Shown in pieces: positions 61,211 to 64,000 of a stretch of 64,000 nt of DNA. The notes beneath the pieces are model-generated. The model did not search any database, was not told where the DNA came from, and was given only the letters and a program-made list of their open reading frames with translations. Made by a program: the position numbers and the translations under genes. Source of the DNA: Phocaeicola dorei (GTDB lineage: Bacteria > Bacteroidota > Bacteroidia > Bacteroidales > Bacteroidaceae); the NCBI RefSeq assembly GCF_013009555.1, contig NZ_CP046176.1, forward strand, positions 961,501-1,025,500, written 5' to 3'. How positions within the stretch are numbered: the first letter of the stretch is position 1; each line of letters begins with the position of its first letter.

Positions 61211-61218
61211 TATATTTG
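61211..61218 (+). promoter_or_regulatory. -7 element of the thr leader/thrA transcript
   Basis: TATATTTG, followed by GCATCG; transcription would begin near 61223, giving a leader of about 330 nt before thrA. The -33 box is not well defined. Confidence 0.6.
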
Positions 61219-61257
61219 CATCGTTCAAATAAAAAACAGAAGAAGAACAATTATAAA

Positions 61258-61353
61258 ATGACGATGTACTATCTCCATACAACCACCACATTAGGGATGG
61301 GGCACATGACAACTACAATGTCCACATCCACAACAATGACCCCTCGGGGTTAA
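61258..61353 (+). CDS. Threonine-rich leader peptide of thrA
   Basis: A 31-residue open frame, ATG to TAA, too short for normal gene calls. Twelve of 31 residues are Thr (positions 2, 8-11, 18-20, 23, 25, 26, 28) and six are Met, including the start; it opens MTMYYLHTTTTLGMGHMTTT. It lies between a TAnnTTTG promoter and thrA, after AAGAAGAACAATTATAAA. Leader peptides rich in the regulated amino acid sense charged tRNA by ribosome stalling; a Thr-rich peptide before the Thr-biosynthetic enzyme is the expected form, as in E. coli thrL. Met codons would extend sensing to the other branch product. A CCCC/GGGG palindrome covers its stop codon. Confidence 0.8.
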   Translation: MTMYYLHTTTTLGMGHMTTTMSTSTTMTPRG

Positions 61354-61363
61354 GGATAGTATA

Positions 61364-61436
61364 TGTGTTTCTACGTGATACACGCTTACGGACGTAAGCA
61401 AAACAAGCTTTTAATTTTATTTTTTTAGTGTAAACA
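61364..61436 (+). promoter_or_regulatory. Attenuator region after the thr leader peptide
   Basis: Mutually exclusive pairings are visible: TACGT (61372-61376) with ACGTA (61392-61396), against the hairpin GCTTAC-GGAC-GTAAGC (61384-61399); and AAGC (61396-61399) with GCTT (61407-61410), which runs into TTTAATTTTATTTTTTT. The last could be the terminator and the first the antiterminator, but I cannot assign the fold without an energy calculation. Confidence 0.55.
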
Positions 61437-61453
61437 GAAACAGTTTCTTTTCG

Positions 61454-61523
61454 TTGTCATGCTGAGTGAAACGAAAGTAGATTCTTTACCGGATTTGAAA
61501 TGGTGAGAAGGGCAGAATGACAA
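61454..61523. repeat. REP-like inverted repeat upstream of thrA
   Basis: TTGTCATGCTG (61454-61464) and CAGAATGACAA (61513-61523) are inverted with one mismatch; the interior has GAGTGAAACGAAAG, the kind of word common to dispersed bacterial repeats. An ATG at 61517 that opens a longer thrA frame lies in this repeat, so it is not the start. Confidence 0.7.
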
Positions 61524-61552
61524 AAGAAGCTGGGACAAAAATAGATAATTGC

Positions 61553-63985
61553 ATGAAAGTTATGAAATTCGGCGGAACATCCGTAGGTTCCGTGAACAGC
61601 ATTTTAAGTGTCAAACAGATAGTAGAGGCAGTTGAAGAGCCTGTAATTGTAGTTGTATCAGCTTTGGGTGGTATTACTGACAAGTTAATCAATACTTCGC
61701 AGATGGCTGCCAATGGGGATTCCGCATACGAGAAAGAATATCGTGAAATTGTGAATCGTCATATTGAAATGGTATATACCGTAATTCCGGCAGGTAATGA
61801 GCGTACTGTTTTATTGGATAAGGTCAACGAATTGTTGAGTGAGCTGAAGGATATTTTTCAGGGAATTTATCTGATAAAGGACTTGTCGTCTAAAACGTCG
61901 GCTACTATTGTAAGTTATGGTGAGCGCTTGTCGTCTATTATTGTAGCTTCGTTGATAAAGGGTGCGGTATGGTATGATTCACGCAACTTCATTAAGACTG
62001 AAAAAAAACATGCCAAGCATATTCTGGATTCCGAATTGACTACTTGCTTGGTTAAAGAAGCTTTTCAGGAATTACCGGAAGTGGCATTGGTTCCCGGATT
62101 TATTTCTACTGATAAGAACAGTGGTGAAGTGACCAATTTGGGACGTGGCGGTTCAGATTATACCGCTTCTGTCATAGCTGCGGCACTGAATGCGGATAGC
62201 TTGGAAATATGGACGGATGTGGATGGTTTCATGACGGCGGATCCGCGTGTAATCAGTACGGCCTATACCATTAATGAGTTGAGCTATGTGGAAGCGATGG
62301 AGCTTTGTAACTTTGGAGCGAAAGTGGTTTATCCACCGACTATTTATCCGGTATGTCATAAGAATATCCCTATTCTGATTAAGAATACGTTCAATCCTCA
62401 AGGCGAGGGAACTATCATAAAGCAGGAAGTTAATTCCGGTTCTAAAGCCATTAAAGGTATTTCATCCATCAATGATACGAGTTTGATTACGGTTACCGGC
62501 CTGGGAATGGTGGGAGTGATCGGAGTGAATTTCCGAATTTTTAAAGCATTGGCACAAAACGGAATCAGCGTGTTTATGGTATCGCAGGCATCTTCCGAGA
62601 ACAGTACTTCTATCGGTGTGCGTAATCAAGATGCGGCGCTGGCTTGTGAAGTGCTGAATGAGGAATTCTCCAAAGAAATAGAAATGGGGGAAATCAGTCC
62701 GGTAGTTGCCGAAATGAATTTGGCCACCATTGCTATTGTCGGTGAGAACATGAAACATACACCGGGCATCGCCGGTAAATTGTTCGGAACTTTAGGCCGT
62801 AACGGCATTAGTGTGATTGCTTGTGCGCAAGGTGCTTCAGAAACCAATATCTCTTTCGTGGTAGAATCCAAGTCACTGCGCAAATCATTGAATGTGATTC
62901 ATGATTCGTTCTTCTTGTCCGAATATCAGGTGCTGAACCTTTTTATCTGCGGTACAGGTACGGTAGGAGGCAGTTTGATAGAGCAAATCCGTTGTCAGCA
63001 ACAAAAGTTGATGCAGGAACGCGGTTTGAAGCTGAAAGTGGTAGGTATAGCCGATGGACATCATGCGTTGTTTACCCGTGCAGGCGTAGACTTGTCACAG
63101 TATAAGGAAGAGTTGGCAGAGAAAGGAATGCCTTCGTCCACCCAGGTGTTGCATGACGAGATTATAGGTATGAATATATTCAACTCTGTGTTTGTGGATT
63201 GTACAGCCAGTGCAGAAGTTGCATCCTTATATAAAGATTTTCTGATGAATAATATTTCGGTGGTAGCAGCCAACAAAATTGCTGCTTCTTCCGAATACTC
63301 CGTTTATAGTGAACTGAAACAAATAGCCCGTCGTCGCGGTGTGAAATTCTTGTTTGAAACCAATGTAGGAGCAGGGCTTCCCATTATCAACACAATTAAT
63401 GACTTGATAAACAGTGGAGACAAGATCTTGAAAATAGAGGCGGTATTGAGCGGTACGTTGAATTATATCTTTAATAAAATAAGTGCGGATATTCCTTTCA
63501 GTAAGACCATAAAAATGGCACAGGAAGAACGCTACTCGGAACCCGATCCGCGTATTGACCTAAGTGGCAAGGATGTAATCCGCAAATTGGTTATTCTGGC
63601 TCGTGAAGCCGGATATAAATTGGAACAGGAAGACGTGGAAAAACATCTTTTTGTACCGAATGATTTCTTTGCAGGCTCATTGGAGGAATTCTGGAAGAAA
63701 GTACCTTCTTTGGACGCGGATTTTGAATCACGCCGTCAAAAGTTGGAGGATGAAAACAAACGTTGGCGTTTTGTAGCCAAGCTGGAAAATGGGAAAGGCA
63801 GTGTGTCTTTGCAGGAAGTAGACAGTAAACATCCGTTCTATGGCCTGGAAGGCAGCAATAATATAATTCTGCTTACAACCGAGCGATACAAAGAATATCC
63901 GATGATGATACAAGGATATGGGGCCGGTGCCAGTGTGACTGCCGCCGGAGTATTTGCCGATATCATGAGCATCGCTAATATTTAG
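61553..63985 (+). CDS. thrA: Bifunctional aspartokinase / homoserine dehydrogenase
   Basis: An 810-aa enzyme for two steps from aspartate to homoserine, the branch precursor for Thr and Met. Start MKVMKFGGTSVGSVNSILSVKQI with the kinase signature KFGGTSVG; Asp/homoserine-kinase region GFISTDKNSGEVTNLGRGGSDYTASVIAAAL; two ACT domains (about 310-450; ISSINDTSLITVTGLGMVGVIGVN and LATIAIVGENMKHTPGIAGKLFGTLGRNGISVIACAQGASETNISFVV), the site of Thr inhibition; NAD-binding FICGTGTVGGSLIEQI (about 467); homoserine dehydrogenase motif EAVLSGTLNYIFNKI. Start at 61553 is chosen because the longer frame begins inside a REP-like repeat. Controlled, I infer, by the Thr-rich leader. Confidence 0.96.
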   Translation: MKVMKFGGTSVGSVNSILSVKQIVEAVEEPVIVVVSALGGITDKLINTSQMAANGDSAYEKEYREIVNRHIEMVYTVIPAGNERTVLLDKVNELLSELKDIFQGIYLIKDLSSKTSATIVSYGERLSSIIVASLIKGAVWYDSRNFIKTEKKHAKHILDSELTTCLVKEAFQELPEVALVPGFISTDKNSGEVTNLGRGGSDYTASVIAAALNADSLEIWTDVDGFMTADPRVISTAYTINELSYVEAMELCNFGAKVVYPPTIYPVCHKNIPILIKNTFNPQGEGTIIKQEVNSGSKAIKGISSINDTSLITVTGLGMVGVIGVNFRIFKALAQNGISVFMVSQASSENSTSIGVRNQDAALACEVLNEEFSKEIEMGEISPVVAEMNLATIAIVGENMKHTPGIAGKLFGTLGRNGISVIACAQGASETNISFVVESKSLRKSLNVIHDSFFLSEYQVLNLFICGTGTVGGSLIEQIRCQQQKLMQERGLKLKVVGIADGHHALFTRAGVDLSQYKEELAEKGMPSSTQVLHDEIIGMNIFNSVFVDCTASAEVASLYKDFLMNNISVVAANKIAASSEYSVYSELKQIARRRGVKFLFETNVGAGLPIINTINDLINSGDKILKIEAVLSGTLNYIFNKISADIPFSKTIKMAQEERYSEPDPRIDLSGKDVIRKLVILAREAGYKLEQEDVEKHLFVPNDFFAGSLEEFWKKVPSLDADFESRRQKLEDENKRWRFVAKLENGKGSVSLQEVDSKHPFYGLEGSNNIILLTTERYKEYPMMIQGYGAGASVTAAGVFADIMSIANI

Positions 63986-63989
63986 GCTT

Positions 63990-64000
63990 ATGAAACATAT
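63990..64000 (+). CDS. Start of the next gene, probably ApgM-type phosphoglycerate mutase
   Basis: An ATG with MKH follows the thrA stop after 4 bases and is cut by the window end. In Bacteroides, thrA is usually followed by an ApgM-type cofactor-independent phosphoglycerate mutase gene (MKHIIILGDG...), then thrC; the three codons fit, but the evidence is positional. Confidence 0.4.

Noticed and set aside
61517..61552. Upstream start for thrA (MTKEAGTKIDN...)
   Set aside because: It lies in a REP-like repeat arm and adds residues absent from the aspartokinase family; the KFGGTSVG motif follows the ATG at 61553 directly.
1..64000. CRISPR arrays, rRNA or tRNA genes, prophage blocks
   Set aside because: I saw no regularly spaced repeats, no cloverleaf with a T-loop signature in the gaps, and no structural phage genes; the DUF4373 gene alone does not support a prophage.

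Overview
The window is chromosomal DNA from a gut Bacteroidales bacterium of the Bacteroides/Phocaeicola type; a Phocaeicola vulgatus/dorei-like genome is my best guess but cannot be fixed without a search. The evidence is two SusC/SusD pairs, an ECF sigma/FecR/SusC relay, GH127- and GH109-type glycosidases, DUF4373, DUF3078 and DUF1847 genes, A-rich ribosome-binding regions, and many promoters with the Bacteroidetes -7 element TAnnTTTG. Several of these -7 elements sit on top of the longest-ORF start codon and so place the real start further downstream.

Layout. 1-9.5 kb is housekeeping: the end of a TlpA-like thioredoxin, msrA, a TPR protein, recQ, a stand-alone AraC-type DNA-binding protein, dipeptidyl peptidase III, an AlkD-like protein, a Fur-family regulator and purA. 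9.8-10.6 kb is a DUF4373 gene. 10.87-11.28 kb is a 414-bp segment bounded by perfect 21-bp inverted repeats, directly before a SusC/SusD pair (11.3-16.1 kb); it looks like a phase-variable invertible promoter. 16.3-29.9 kb is a glycan-utilisation island: two SGNH esterase genes (one fused to a pectinesterase stub and a polysaccharide deacetylase), ECF sigma, FecR, an STN-type SusC, SusD and a GH127-type beta-L-arabinofuranosidase. A decayed transposase lies at its right end. A pair of near-identical minus-strand small-RNA genes flanks it, and a third antisense-RNA candidate lies before the second susC. 30.0-40.2 kb has an ABC-F ATPase, an M13 peptidase and a metal-efflux RND operon. 40.3-46.3 kb has an HU-like pseudogene, a GH109-type enzyme, metA, a U32 protein and a zinc-ribbon lipoprotein. 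46.5-49.7 kb has a TonB receptor and a LuxR-type regulator with a degenerate receiver. 49.8-56.0 kb is a lipoate-dependent 2-oxoacid dehydrogenase operon (E3, lipoate ligase, E2, fused E1) plus flavodoxin. 56.1-59.8 kb holds a minus-strand radA, DUF1847 and FAD-oxidoreductase operon. 60-64 kb has a DUF3078 gene, then thrA preceded by a threonine-rich leader peptide; the next gene (probably an ApgM-type phosphomutase) is cut by the window end.

How it works together. The island reads as a polysaccharide utilisation locus for acetylated, arabinose-decorated pectic or plant-wall glycan: the outer-membrane SusC/SusD pair imports, the STN domain signals through FecR to the ECF sigma factor, and the esterases and glycosidase trim substituents. 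The most interesting material is regulatory and non-coding: the invertible segment, the small-RNA genes, the thr leader, and palindromic repeats inserted between and even inside genes.
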